Below, in pieces: positions 10,118 through 22,365 of a DNA stretch of 64,000 nucleotides (position 1 is its first letter; every line of letters begins with the position of its first letter). The notes under the pieces were generated by a model that was given only the letters and a program-made list of their open reading frames with translations, ran no database searches and was not told the origin of the DNA. Location of the stretch: the NCBI GenBank assembly GCA_033675265.1, contig JAUJYZ010001449.1, positions 124,001 through 188,000 on the forward strand. The letters run 5' to 3'. The stretch comes from Actinostola sp. cb2023. Lineage: Eukaryota; Cnidaria; Anthozoa; Actiniaria; Actinostolidae. Position numbers and translations under genes: made by a program.

Positions 10118-10199
10118 TAGCCATGCCTTCAGTCCTCTGTCGAACTGGCTGATGCGTTCAATGTGAATAAATGCGTCCTCAGAGGCAGCCAGGCATTTC
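10118..10199 (-). pseudogene. Chimeric exon at the array 1/array 2 junction
   Basis: Read on the minus strand, exon K of the 4-kb unit starts normally at 10199. At 10132, after the codons for Phe-Asp-Arg-Gly, it switches into the end of array-1 exon III and uses that exon's GTGAGT donor (10117). The joined frame stays open but leaves in phase 0, whereas the next exon (array-1 exon I) needs phase 1. The chimera therefore probably does not give a continuous protein. It marks the exact breakpoint between the two arrays. Confidence 0.5.
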
Positions 10200-10489
10200 C
10201 TCGAAGAGAATCAGCTAAAAAGCTCAATAAATAATGTATTTACATATGGTATTTAGTGTTGAGATGTTCAGTATGTATTGTTTCATGATTTTTATGTTCA
10301 CTTGTAATGGGGGAGGCCCACATTTTTTAAAACTCAAATATAGGGTAAACAATTAAGTCTCCAAACATAAATGCTTTGCGGAACTTTTCTCCAACATAGC
10401 AGCCTACTTTGAAATCTTCAAAAAATAAATGCCTTTGTTAAACAAGACTAAACGATGACACTGTATTTACTAATTTAATTCATTAATGT

Positions 10490-13400
10490 TTAAAATTGAA
10501 AAAGCTGGAGTCGACCCAGCTGTTCGATAAATGACTTGGGAGATCTATATTCCCAAGACTTAGAATGTTTATCTGACACATGTAGATATAAAATTAATAA
10601 AATGAATACAAAATGTAAACTGATAAAAATGAACAGAATGATTAGCAAGGTCTCTGTCTTTATTTGTGTCATGTCTGAAACAGATATGAAAGATATATAT
10701 TTTAATGACAATATATACATCAACGCGAATGTAATGATGTATTATAAATTGATCACACCTAAAAGTTTTAAGGAACCCACATGTTACTTTGGTTTCAAAT
10801 ATCGAATTCATAGTTTTATTTGTTGAAGTTAGAAATACATCATCAGTAATTAATCCTGCCGAACTCAAGCCTTAAGGCTTGTTTTCTTGCAAATAATAAC
10901 TTGATGATGTATTTCTAACTTTTAACTTAAGAGTGCCATCCATTGTATTCATGAGTCTTTGGCGTCTTTGGTCATAAACTTGAAGCTGCACGAACAAAGC
11001 ATAAAGGACATATCATTTACAAAACATCAATAAGCCACGGATAAAGCACTGTAAGGGGTCTAAAAACCGTTATTTAGCCGTAAAAAGTATATAATTCAAT
11101 AAAACTGGTTTACGTGTTTGCCGTGAGGGAGGTTGTGGATGAGAATAGCTCGTCAATGCCCCTCTTAAAACACGCGAGGGACGTTGACGCTCTTAGTTTA
11201 TTGGGAAGTGCGTTCCATAAGGCAGCTCCGTTTTAGGTAATTGCAATTTGTTGTGAGAATTGCATGTCGTCAATCGAGTATCAATAGGAAAACAACAACT
11301 CTTGCATGACGATACTAATAACGGGTGTGAAGGCCGGAGACTGGCAATATATTATTGGAGTGCATCTCAATGCGTGGACTGTAGCTTTTACGCTTAACGG
11401 CTAAAAGTTTGACCTGTTTTTAATTGTATATAGCCTTGTAGTAATGTTTTAAACAAGTACTTACTATGGTAGCTCCTGAAGTGAGTCAGTACGTTAGTGT
11501 TTTGCCGGGTATACAGGGTATAGTCCTAGATTTAGACAAAATATCATGTAGCAAAAACGTATATGATTAGTCAAACTTGCGCGACTCCGCCCAATACGGA
11601 ATATATTTTCTCCCAACTAGCCGTCAATATTTTGTGGTATCGCCGTCTCAAAATCCCAATTAGTTTTGTATCACGATTCTACAATAATTCGCAAGAAAAA
11701 CTAATAAAATAACAAGGAAAACATTCTGATTTGGTTCAAATTCTCACAACCTCGCGCGTTGACGTAGCTACGATTTGAAGTTTTTGAAAACTCTTTTTGC
11801 TTTACAAAAAGATTAGAAAAAAGTTACTGATGACAGTTTAAACAAGTTAACATGATAGCGATTATAGAGAACTATTGACAAGCTTCCTCTTTTATGTCAT
11901 GACAAGCATTTCGTCTCTTATTTTGGCAGAAAAGCGAATGAAAACAAATCCAAAGTTTATCGTACGGTTCGCCGGATTGAATGTGAATCGATTCAGTAAA
12001 TATAATTTCGTGAAAATTCAACAACGATGTTTTAACCCTCAATCCTGTGTATATACAAGGGCAAATGTGACTGCAATATGTCAGTCGACGTCAAGTCCAA
12101 TGCAGGGTGGAAAATAGCTCAAAAGACGGCAAATTAAGCACAAGATTCTAGTATTTCTACAAGAATGTTCACGGCAAAGAACTTTCACTGTAAATTCATT
12201 CAACTTCATTCAATGTTATTCTGCAATAAACAAACGACCAAATAATTATAATAACTGTTTTATTGTCTTACTGGATCAAGGTTTTCATCATGTGCCTGAT
12301 TGTAATTTACACTTTTACAGCATCAAGTTTTATCAAGAAACTACAGTGTTCGCTTTCGCCGTGAAATGAAATTTTAGCTGTGAATGAGGTTTGACAGAAT
12401 CATTTCTCACCTTAACTACGACCTTAGCTTCCCTTGTTTATACACATAACATAATACTGATAATACTGCATTGTAGAAACTCCTTTTTACTGTGGAATAA
12501 CCTTGAATTTTCCTTGAAAAACCGAAGAACATCCCTGCATTCACATTGTAGTTGAAAGCCAGATACCAAAAAAAAAATGTCATTTTCGCTGTCAATCATA
12601 TCCTGTGAGCCAATCGCGCGCGGTAATTTTGAGACGTCAATACCACAAAATATTGACGTCTCAAAATAAAACAAAGTGACTTGAAAATCGTGATACATTA
12701 ACTTCTTTATGAATTGAAATTTGTGAGCAAATTTGACGGAACTGCTTACCTGAGTCAACCGACTCTGTTGACACCAAGACGGAAGAGACAGCTGGTCTCT
12801 TATGGTTCTCTGGTGGATGATGTTTAGTAACAAAATTCACAAGTTTTACCGACGGCCGGGACCGGATGCTTTAAGTGAGAGAAATATGATTTCATGATTC
12901 AACCGTACCGGGGAGAGGAAGGTTTATACACAGGCTACACAAGATACAGCTACATATTTTACTGGTAAACCGAGTTTATGAAGTTTTAAGCACTTTTTAA
13001 AATATGGTTATTCGGTTATTTTGCTACGTGTTTGACTAGGAAGATACGGCTATTGTTTGTACTGATCTAAATACAAACGGATCACCTACGGAAATAATCC
13101 AGGGCGTTTGTTAGGGATGTTTGTTGTAAGAGATCAAAACTGCTGGACGCAATAGATTTTCACCACACATCAACATGGCTTGGAAGGTGAAATTTAGTTT
13201 GAATAAAAATAACTTCAGGTTACTAGTAATTTTATAAAACATCCTAGTCCTCGGACCTACAGCTCCCTAGATAAATGCGTAGTGCAGTGTAGTGCAACTG
13301 TTTCACTCCCCTCTCACCCCTTCGGGGATCGTGGCGTGTTACAAACATCGGAAGAGAATTGGGCTCGCGCCAAGGAAAATTTCAATATCGCGGCAAACCG

Positions 13401-14160
13401 AGTAAACGATATCACAATCTACAACAAACAGAGGTCTGCCGTGCTCACTTACATGGTTTTTACTCGTTAACTGACTCGTGAAACGTTCTTAAAATTAGGC
13501 GATTATTTATATTTTCCTATAAAGTGTTTGTTTATAACAGCAACAGCGTACAATAACATATATTCTATATTGCATTAGTTGTTTTGGTTGGCCGGGCGTG
13601 GAAACGTAAGAGCTGAAGATCGTGTTGTAAAACGGGGCCTGTTTCTTACAGATTACATCACTCTTTATTGAATTTATTAATAGTAGCATACACGTCAATA
13701 ACGCATCATTTGAAACGTCTCAAATGAAAACAAACATAAAACCTTGATAATACAAGGGAAACTTTGTTCTTTTTCTAACAAAATGCAAATATTCATTTTC
13801 ATTCGTCTCTAATCAGGAATAAATCTTCACGAACAATGGTGTGACGAAAGATTGTTCTCAGACTGCCCGTTATAACGGGGTTGATTTGGTATTAAATTTT
13901 GCTGTTTGGGCTGTAAAAAAGTGTCCGTTGTCTGTTATGACCGGTGTCCGTTATAACAGGGTCTTTTTAACAGAAAAGTATCACCTTTCCGACGGGACCT
14001 ATGGTGTTGTTTCACCAAACGTAGGTATTTCTGAAGCGGGTGGGCGAATAAAGGGAACATAATCTGTGCGACTTCCTCTGGCTCCATGGTGCGTCCTCTG
14101 TCGAACTGGCTGATGCGTTCAATGTGAATAAATGCGTCCTCAGAGGCAGCCAGGCATTTC
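10490..14160 (-). pseudogene. Array-2 gene copy 1 (exons K-E-F-C-D-G), D frameshifted
   Basis: Same model as copy 3 (18404-22075). Exon D carries one extra T (GTTTTG instead of GTTTG near 11505 on the plus strand), which shifts the frame before exon G. The other exons are open. Exon G ends at 10490. Confidence 0.4.
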
Positions 14161-15073
14161 CTCGAAGAGAATCAGCTAAAAAGCTCAATAAATAATGTAT
14201 TTACATATGGTATTTAGTGTTGAGATGTTCAGTATGTATTGTTTCATGATTTTTATGTTCACTTGTAATGGGGGAGGCCCACATTTTTTTGAACTCAAAT
14301 ATGGGGTAAACAATTAAGACTCCAAACATAAATGTTTTGCGGAACTTTTCTCCAACATAGCAGCCTACTTTGAGATCTTCAAAAAATAAATGCCTTTGTT
14401 AAACAAGACTAAACGATGACACTGTATTTACTAATTTAATTCATTAATGTTTAAAATTGAAAAAGCTGGAGTCGACCCAGCTGTTCGATAAATGACTTGG
14501 GAGATCTATATTCCCCAAGACTTAGAATGTTTATCTGACACATGTAGATATAAAATTAATAAAATGAATACAAAATGTAAACTGATAAAAATGAACAGAA
14601 TGATTAGCAAGGTCTCTGTCTTTATTTGTGTCATGTCTGAAACAGATATGAAAGATATATATTTTAATGACAATATATACATCAACGCGAATGTAATGAT
14701 GTATTATAAATTTATCACACCTAAAAGTTTTAAGGAACCCACATGTTACTTTGGTTTCAAATATCGAATTCATAGTTTTAAGTTGAATGGAAATGATTAG
14801 AAAGTAATTATTTGCAAGAAAACCAAGCCTTAATAGGCTTGAGTCGGCAGGATTAACTGATGATGTATTTCTAACTTTTACAAATTAGAGTGCCATCCAT
14901 TGTATTCATGAGTCTTTGGCGTCTTTGGTCATAAACTTGAAGCTGCACGAACAAAGCATAAAGGACATATCATTTACAAAACATCAATAAGCCACGGATA
15001 AAGCACTGTAAGGGGTCTCAATGGGGTTAACCGTTATTTAGCCGTAAAAAGTATATAATTCGATAAAACTGGT

Positions 15074-15240
15074 TTACGTGTTTGCCGTGAGGGAGGTTGT
15101 GGATGAGAATAGCTCGTCAATGCCCCTCTTAAAACACGCGAGGGACGTTGACGCTCTTAGTTTATTGGGAAGTGCGTTCCATAAGGCAGCTCCGTTTTAG
15201 GTAATTGCAATTTGTTGTGAGAATTGCATGTCGTCAATCG
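15074..15240 (-). pseudogene. LINE (non-LTR retrotransposon) reverse transcriptase C-terminus
   Basis: The frame ending at 15074 contains Gly-Ala-Ala-Leu-Trp-Asn-Ala-Leu-Pro, four residues on, then Ser-Leu-x-x-Phe-Lys. This is the signature end of ORF2 in jockey/CR1/RTE-like LINEs (Gly-x-x-Leu-Trp-Asn-x-Leu-Pro, then Leu-x-x-Phe-Lys). The part before it (Asn-Lys-Leu-x-Leu-Pro, up to about 15240) is in another frame, so the copy is broken. It lies in the D-G intron on the gene strand and is present in every unit of array 2 and, damaged, in the relic near 2180-2340. It is therefore older than the amplification. Confidence 0.6.
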
Positions 15241-15537
15241 AGTATCAATAGGAAAACAACAACTCTTGCATGACGATACTAATAACGGGTGTGAAGGCCG
15301 GAGACTGGCAATATATTATTGGAGTGCATCTCAATGCGTGGACTGTAGCTTTTACGCTTAACGGCTAAAAGTTTGACCTGTTTTTAATTGTATATAGCCT
15401 TGTAGTAATGTTTTAAACAAGTACTTACTATGGTAGCTCCTGAAGTGAGTCAGTACGTTAGTGTTTGCCGGGTATACAGGGTATAGTCCTAGATTTAGAC
15501 AAAATATCATGTAGCAAAAACGTATGATTAGTCAAAC

Positions 15538-16651
15538 TTGCGCGACTCCGCCCAATACGGAATATATTTTCTCCCAACTAGCCGTCAATATTTTGTGGTA
15601 TCGCCGTCTCAAAATCCCAATTAGTTTTGTATCACGATTCTACAATAATTCGCAAGAAAAACTAATAAAATAACAAGGAAAACATTCTGATTTGGTTCAA
15701 ATTCTCACAACCTCGCGCGTTGACGTAGCTACGATTTGAAGTTTTTGAAAACTCTTTTTGCTTTACAAAAAGATTAGAAAAAAGTTACTGATGACAGTTT
15801 AAACAAGTTAACATGATAGCGATTATAGAGAACTATTGACAAGCTTCCTCTTTTATGTCATGACAAGCATTTCGTCTCTTATTTTGGCAGAAAAGCGAAT
15901 GAAAACAAATCCAAAGTTTATCGTACGGTTCGCCGGATTGAATGTGAATCGATTCAGTAAATATAATTTCGTGAAAATTCAACGATGTTTTAACCCTCAA
16001 TCCTGTGTATATACAAGGGCAAATGTGACTGCAATATGTCAGTCGACGTCAAGTCCAATGCAGGGTGGAAAATAGCTCAAAAGACGGCAAATTAAGCACA
16101 AGATTCTAGTATTTCTACAAGAATGTTCACGGCAAAGAACTTTCACTGTAAATTCATTCAACTTCATTCAATGTTATTCTGCAATAAACAAACGACCAAA
16201 TAATTATAATAACTGTTTTATTGTCTTACTGGATCAAGGTTTTCATCATGTGCCTGATTGTAATTTACACTTTTACAGCATCAAGTTTTATCAAGAAACT
16301 ACAGTGTTCGCTTTCGCCGTGAAATGAAATTTTAGCTGTGAATGAGGTTTGACAGAATCATTTCTCACCTTAACTACGACCTTAGCTTCCCTTGTTTATA
16401 CACATAACATAATACTGATAATACTGCATTGTAGAAACTCCTTTTTACTGTGGAATAACCTTGAATTTTCCTTGAAAAACCGAAGAACATCCCTGCATTC
16501 ACATTGTAGTTGAAAGCCAGATACCAAAAAAATGTCATTTTCGCTGTCAATCATATCCTGTGAGCCAATCGCGCGCGGTAATTTTGAGACGTCAATACCA
16601 CAAAATATTGACGTCTCAAAATAAAACAAAGTGACTTGAAAATCGTGATAC
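15538..16651. repeat. 1.1-kb segment present in array units, absent from the relic
   Basis: In the relic at about 2490 the sequence passes directly from GTCAAAC to ATTAACTT. In array units about 1114 bp lie between these points, inside the C-D intron. No clean target duplication or terminal inverted repeat was found. Related motifs in opposite orientation occur near both ends (15587-15616 and 16582-16621). A plus-strand ATG frame inside (about 15860-16075) lacks recognisable features. The array's right edge (60652) lies within this segment, so it may be sequence joined by recombination and not a transposon. Confidence 0.6.
16582..16621. repeat. Perfect inverted repeat, 16-bp arms
   Basis: Arms TTTTGAGACGTCAATA and its reverse complement are separated by CCACAAAA. 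The hairpin is present in every full unit of array 2 at the equivalent position, and each arm contains the CRE-like word GACGTCA. A related but imperfect version in the other orientation lies near 15587-15616. Confidence 0.85.
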
Positions 16652-18403
16652 ATTAACTTCTTTATGAATTGAAATTTGTGAGCAAATTTGACGGAACTGC
16701 TTACCTGAGTCAACCGACTCTGTTGACACCAAGACGGAAGAGACAGCTGGTCTCTTATGGTTCTCTGGTGGATGATGTTTAGTAACAAAATTCACAAGTT
16801 TTACCGACGGCCGGGACCGGATGCTTTAAGTGAGAGAAATATGATTTCATGATTCAACCGTACCGGGGAGAGGAAGGTTTATACACAGGCTACACAAGAT
16901 ACAGCTACATATTTTACTGGTAAACCGAGTTTATGAAGTTTTAAGCACTTTTTAAAATATGGTTATTCGGTTATTTGCTACGTGTTTGACTAGGAAGATA
17001 CGGCTATTGTTGTACTGATCTAAATACAAACGGATCACCTACGGAAATAATCCAGGGCGTTTGTTAGGGATGTTTGTTGTAAGAGATCAAAACTGCTGGA
17101 CGCAATAGATTTTCACCACACATCAACATGGCTTGGAAGGTGAAATTTAGTTTGAATAAAAATAACTTCAGGTTACTAGTAATTTTATAAAACATCCTAG
17201 TCCTCGGACCTACAGCTCCCTAGATAAATGCGTAGTGCAGTGTAGTGCAACTGTTTCACTCCCCTCTCACCCCTTCGGGGATCGTGGCGTGTTACAAACA
17301 TCGGAAGAGAATTGGGCTCGCGCCAAGGAAAATTTCAATATCGCGGCAAACCGAGTAAACGATATCACAATCTACAACAAACAGAGGTCTGCCGTGCTCA
17401 CTTACATGGTTTTTACTCGTTAACTGACTCGTGAAACGTTCTTAAAATTAGGCGATTATTTATATTTTCCTATAAAGTGTTTGTTTATAACAGCAACAGC
17501 GTACAATAACATATATTCTATATTGCATTAGTTGTTTTGGTTGGCCGGGCGTGGAAACGTAAGAGCTGAAGATCGTGTTGTAAAACGGGGCCTGTTTCTT
17601 ACAGATTACATCACTCTTTATTGAATTTATTAATAGTAGCATACACGTCAATAACGCATCATTTGAAACGTCTCAAATGAAAACAAACATAAAACCTTGA
17701 TAATACAAGGGAAACTTTGTTCTTTTTCTAACAAAATGCAAATATTCATTTTCATTCGTCTCTAATCAGGAATAAATCTTCACGAACAATGGTGTGACGA
17801 AAGATTGTTCTCAGACTGCCCGTTATAACGGGGTTGATTTGGTATTAAATTTTGCTGTTTGGGCTGTAAAAAAGTGTCCGTTGTCTGTTATGACCGGTGT
17901 CCGTTATAACAGGGTCTTTTTAACAGAAAAGTATCACCTTTCCGACGGGACCTATGGTGTTGTTTCACCAAACGTAGGTATTTCTGAAGCGGGTGGGCGA
18001 ATAAAGGGAACATAATCTGTGCGACTTCCTCTGGCTCCATGGTGCGTCCTCTGTCGAACTGGCTGATGCGTTCAATGTGAATAAATGCGTCCTCAGAGGC
18101 AGCCAGGCATTTCCTCGAAGAGAATCAGCTAAAAAGCTCAATAAATAATGTATTTACATATGGTATTTAGTGTTGAGATGTTCAGTATGTATTGTTTCAT
18201 GATTTTTATGTTCACTTGTAATGGGGGAGGCCCACATTTTTTTGAACTCAAATATGGGGTAAACAATTAAGACTCCAAACATAAATGTTTTGCGGAACTT
18301 TTCTCCAACATAGCAGCCTACTTTGAGATCTTCAAAAAATAAATGCCTTTGTTAAACAAGACTAAACGATGACACTGTATTTACTAATTTAATTCATTAA
18401 TGT

Positions 18404-21400
18404 TTAAAATTGAAAAAGCTGGAGTCGACCCAGCTGTTCGATAAATGACTTGGGAGATCTATATTCCCAAGACTTAGAATGTTTATCTGACACATGTAGA
18501 TATAAAATTAATAAAATGAATACAAAATGTAAACTGATAAAAATGAACAGAATGATTAGCAAGGTCTCTGTCTTTATTTGTGTCATGTCTGAAACAGATA
18601 TGAAAGATATATATTTTAATGACAATATATACATCAACGCGAATGTAATGATGTATTATAAATTTATCACACCTAAAAGTTTTAAGGAACCCACATGTTA
18701 CTTTGGTTTCAAATATCGAATTCATAGTTTTAAGTTGAATGGAAATGATTAGAAAGTAATTATTTGCAAGAAAACCAAGCCTTAATAGGCTTGAGTCGGC
18801 AGGATTAACTGATGATGTATTTCTAACTTTTACAAATTAGAGTGCCATCCATTGTATTCATGAGTCTTTGGCGTCTTTGGTCATAAACTTGAAGCTGCAC
18901 GAACAAAGCATAAAGGACATATCATTTACAAAACATCAATAAGCCACGGATAAAGCACTGTAAGGGGTCTCAATGGGGTTAACCGTTATTTAGCCGTAAA
19001 AAGTATATAATTCGATCGATAAAACTGGTTTACGTGTTTGCCGTGAGGGAGGTTGTGGATGAGAATAGCTCGTCAATGCCCCTCTTAAAACACGCGAGGG
19101 ACGTTGACGCTCTTAGTTTATTGGGAAGTGCGTTCCATAAGGCAGCTCCGTTTTAGGTAATTGCAATTTGTTGTGAGAATTGCATGTCGTCAATCGAGTA
19201 TCAATAGAAAAAACAACAACTCTTGCATGACGATACTAATAACGGGTGTGAAGGCCGGAGACTGGCAATATATTATTGGAGTGCATCTCAATGCGTGGAC
19301 TGTAGCTTTTACGCTTAACGGCTAAAAGTTTGACCTGTTTTTAATTGTATATAGCCTTGTAGTAATGTTTTAAACAAGTACTTACTATGGTAGCTCCTGA
19401 AGTGAGTCAGTACGTTAGTGTTTGCCGGGTATACAGGGTATAGTCCTAGATTTAGACAAAATATCATGTAGCAAAAACGTATGATTAGTCAAACTTGCGC
19501 GACTCCGCCCAATACGGAATATATTTTCTCCCAACTAGCCGTCAATATTTTGTGGTATCGCCGTCTCAAAATCCCAATTAGTTTTGTATCACGATTCTAC
19601 AATAATTCGCAAGAAAAACTAATAAAATAACAAGGAAAACATTCTGATTTGGTTCAAATTCTCACAACCTCGCGCGTTTGACGTAGCTACGATTTGAAGT
19701 TTTTGAAAACTCTTTTTGCTTTACAAAAAGATTAGAAAAAAGTTACTGATGACAGTTTAAACAAGTTAACATGATAGCGATTATAGAGAACTATTGACAA
19801 GCTTCCTCTTTTATGTCATGACAAGCATTTCGTCTCTTATTTTGGCAGAAAAGCGAATGAAAACAAATCCAAAGTTTATCGTACGGTTCGCCGGATTGAA
19901 TGTGAATCGATTCAGTAAATATAATTTCGTGAAAATTCAACGATGTTTTAACCCTCAATCCTGTGTATATACAAGGGCAAATGTGACTGCAATATGTCAG
20001 TCGACGTCAAGTCCAATGCAGGGTGGAAAATAGCTCAAAAGACGGCAAATTAAGCACAAGATTCTAGTATTTCTACAAGAATGTTCACGGCAAAGAACTT
20101 TCACTGTAAATTCATTCAACTTCATTCAATGTTATTCTGCAATAAACAAACGACCAAATAATTATAATAACTGTTTTATTGTCTTACTGGATCAAGGTTT
20201 TCATCATGTGCCTGATTGTAATTTACACTTTTACAGCATCAAGTTTTATCAAGAAACTACAGTGTTCGCTTTCGCCGTGAAATGAAATTTTAGCTGTGAA
20301 TGAGGTTTGACAGAATCATTTCTCACCTTAACTACGACCTTAGCTTCCCTTGTTTATACACATAACATAATACTGATAATACTGCATTGTAGAAACTCCT
20401 TTTTACTGTGGAATAACCTTGAATTTTCCTTGAAAAACCGAAGAACATCCCTGCATTCACATTGTAGTTGAAAGCCAGATACCAAAAAAATGTCATTTTC
20501 GCTGTCAATCATATCCTGTGAGCCAGCCAATCGCGCGCGGTAATTTTGAGACGTCAATACCACAAAATATTGACGTCTCAAAATAAAACAAAGTGACTTG
20601 AAAATCGTGATACATTAACTTCTTTATGAATTGAAATTTGTGAGCAAATTTGACGGAACTGCTTACCTGAGTCAACCGACTCTGTTGACACCAAGACGGA
20701 AGAGACAGCTGGTCTCTTATGGTTCTCTGGTGGATGATGTTTAGTAACAAAATTCACAAGTTTTACCGACGGCCGGGACCGGATGCTTTAAGTGAGAGAA
20801 ATATGATTTCATGATTCAACCGTACCGGGGAGAGGAAGGTTTATACACAGGCTACACAAGATACAGCTACATATTTTACTGGTAAACCGAGTTTATGAAG
20901 TTTTAAGCACTTTTTAAAATATGGTTATTCGGTTATTTGCTACGTGTTTGACTAGGAAGATACGGCTATTGTTTGTACTGATCTAAATACAAACGGATCA
21001 CCTACGGAAATAATCCAGGGCGTTTGTTAGGGATGTTTGTTGTAAGAGATCAAAACTGCTGGACGCAATAGATTTTCACCACACATCAACATGGCTTGGA
21101 AGGTGAAATTTAGTTTGAATAAAAATAACTTCAGGTTACTAGTAATTTTATAAAACATCCTAGTCCTCGGACCTACAGCTCCCTAGATAAATGCGTAGTG
21201 CAGTGTAGTGCAACTGTTTCACTCCCCTCTCACCCCTTCGGGGATCGTGGCGTGTTACAAACATCGGAAGAGAATTGGGCTCGCGCCAAGGAAAATTTCA
21301 ATATCGCGGCAAACCGAGTAAACGATATCACAATCTACAACAAACAGAGGTCTGCCGTGCTCACTTACATGGTTTTTACTCGTTAACTGACTCGTGAAAC

Positions 21401-22075
21401 GTTCTTAAAATTAGGCGATTATTTATATTTTCCTATAAAGTGTTTGTTTATAACAGCAACAGCGTACAATAACATATATTCTATATTGCATTAGTTGTTT
21501 TGGTTGGCCGGGCGTGGAACGTAAGAGCTGAAGATCGTGTTGTAAAACGGGGCCTGTTTCTTACAGATTACATCACTCTTTATTGAATTTATTAATAGTA
21601 GCATACACGTCAATAACGCATCATTTGAAACGTCTCAAATGAAAACAAACATAAAACCTTGATAATACAAGGGAAACTTTGTTCTTTTTCTAACAAAATG
21701 CAAATATTCATTTTCATTCGTCTCTAATCAGGAATAAATCTTCACGAACAATGGTGTGACGAAAGATTGTTCTCAGACTGCCCGTTATAACGGGGTTGAT
21801 TTGGTATTAAATTTTGCTGTTTGGGCTGTAAAAAAGTGTCCGTTGTCTGTTATGACCGGTGTCCGTTATAACAGGGTCTTTTTAACAGAAAAGTATCACC
21901 TTTCCGACGGGACCTATGGTGTTGTTTCACCAAACGTAGGTATTTCTGAAGCGGGTGGGCGAATAAAGGGAACATAATCTGTGCGACTTCCTCTGGCTCC
22001 ATGGTGCGTCCTCTGTCGAACTGGCTGATGCGTTCAATGTGAATAAATGCGTCCTCAGAGGCAGCCAGGCATTTC
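18404..22075 (-). CDS. Array-2 gene copy 3: single-pass membrane protein module (reference copy)
   Basis: Exon model: K 22075-21900, E 21403-21369, F 21334-21234, C 20785-20667, D 19445-19386, G 18588-18404. Intron phases run 2(in)-1-0-2-1-1-stop and match at each of the five junctions. The splice sites are mostly strong (GTAAGT-type donors at E, C and D; long pyrimidine acceptors at F, C and G). K encodes an amphipathic segment with an internal ATG in a good Kozak context (ACCATGG, 22002-22000). Started there, the product is about 200 residues. G encodes about 22 hydrophobic residues and then a short polar tail, so the protein would be membrane-anchored near its C-terminus. The E-F intron is only 34 bp, and reading straight through E into F is also open and reaches a phase-2 GTAACA donor. 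Both versions fit exon C. K may instead be entered from the RING gene's exon at 60643. Function is unknown. Confidence 0.4.
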
Positions 22076-22365
22076 CTCGAAGAGAATCAGCTAAAAAGCT
22101 CAATAAATAATGTATTTACATATGGTATTTAGTGTTGAGATGTTCAGTATGTATTGTTTCATGATTTTTATGTTCACTTGTAATGGGGGAGGCCCACATT
22201 TTTTTGAACTCAAATATGGGGTAAACAATTAAGACTCCAAACATAAATGTTTTGCGGAACTTTTCTCCAACATAGCAGCCTACTTTGAGATCTTCAAAAA
22301 ATAAATGCCTTTGTTAAACAAGACTAAACGATGACACTGTATTTACTAATTTAATTCATTAATGT

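Larger units (their letters stand above)
5400..10131. repeat. Array 1: five tandem units of about 946 bp in A-B-A-B-A order
   Basis: Units start at 5400, 6344, 7292, 8238 and 9185 (944, 948, 946, 947 and 944 bp). Odd units (A) and even units (B) differ at shared diagnostic sites: ACCACC versus ACCGCC, a 4-bp TAAT insertion in B, GATCC versus GGCCC, and CAGTATAG versus CATTATAG. This is a higher-order repeat with a period of about 1893 bp. The divergence is low, so amplification or homogenisation is recent. Each unit carries three minus-strand exon candidates, described from one copy below. The left edge enters the BTB-like exon. The right edge lies inside exon K of array 2. Confidence 0.95.
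14451..18113 (-). pseudogene. Array-2 gene copy 2, frameshift in terminal exon
   Basis: Exons: K 18113-17938, E 17440-17406, F 17371-17271, C 16823-16705, D 15488-15429 and G from 14636. All phases fit as in copy 3. Exon G carries one extra C (CCCC instead of CCC near 14516), after the transmembrane segment. Only the short C-terminal tail is altered. Confidence 0.4.

Noticed and set aside
12600..12680. GACGTC hairpin as a rho-independent terminator
   Set aside because: The context is eukaryotic and the hairpin has no following T-run. It was listed only as an inverted repeat.
13841..14062. 73-codon plus-strand frame repeated in all units
   Set aside because: It covers the antisense of the end of exon K and the GTTATAAC motif cluster, it starts at a non-ATG codon, and no family was recognised.
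15836..16075. Plus-strand frame with a hydrophobic start in every array-2 unit, looking like a signal peptide
   Set aside because: The hydrophobic start depends on a TTG start codon. The first ATG lies after it, and no splice or promoter signal supports the frame. It lies within the derived 1.1-kb intronic segment.
16396..16788. 130-codon minus-strand frame between exons C and D in most units
   Set aside because: It runs in a different frame through exon C and its donor into intron sequence and is cut off in unit 3 and unit 11. The spliced reading of exon C fits better.
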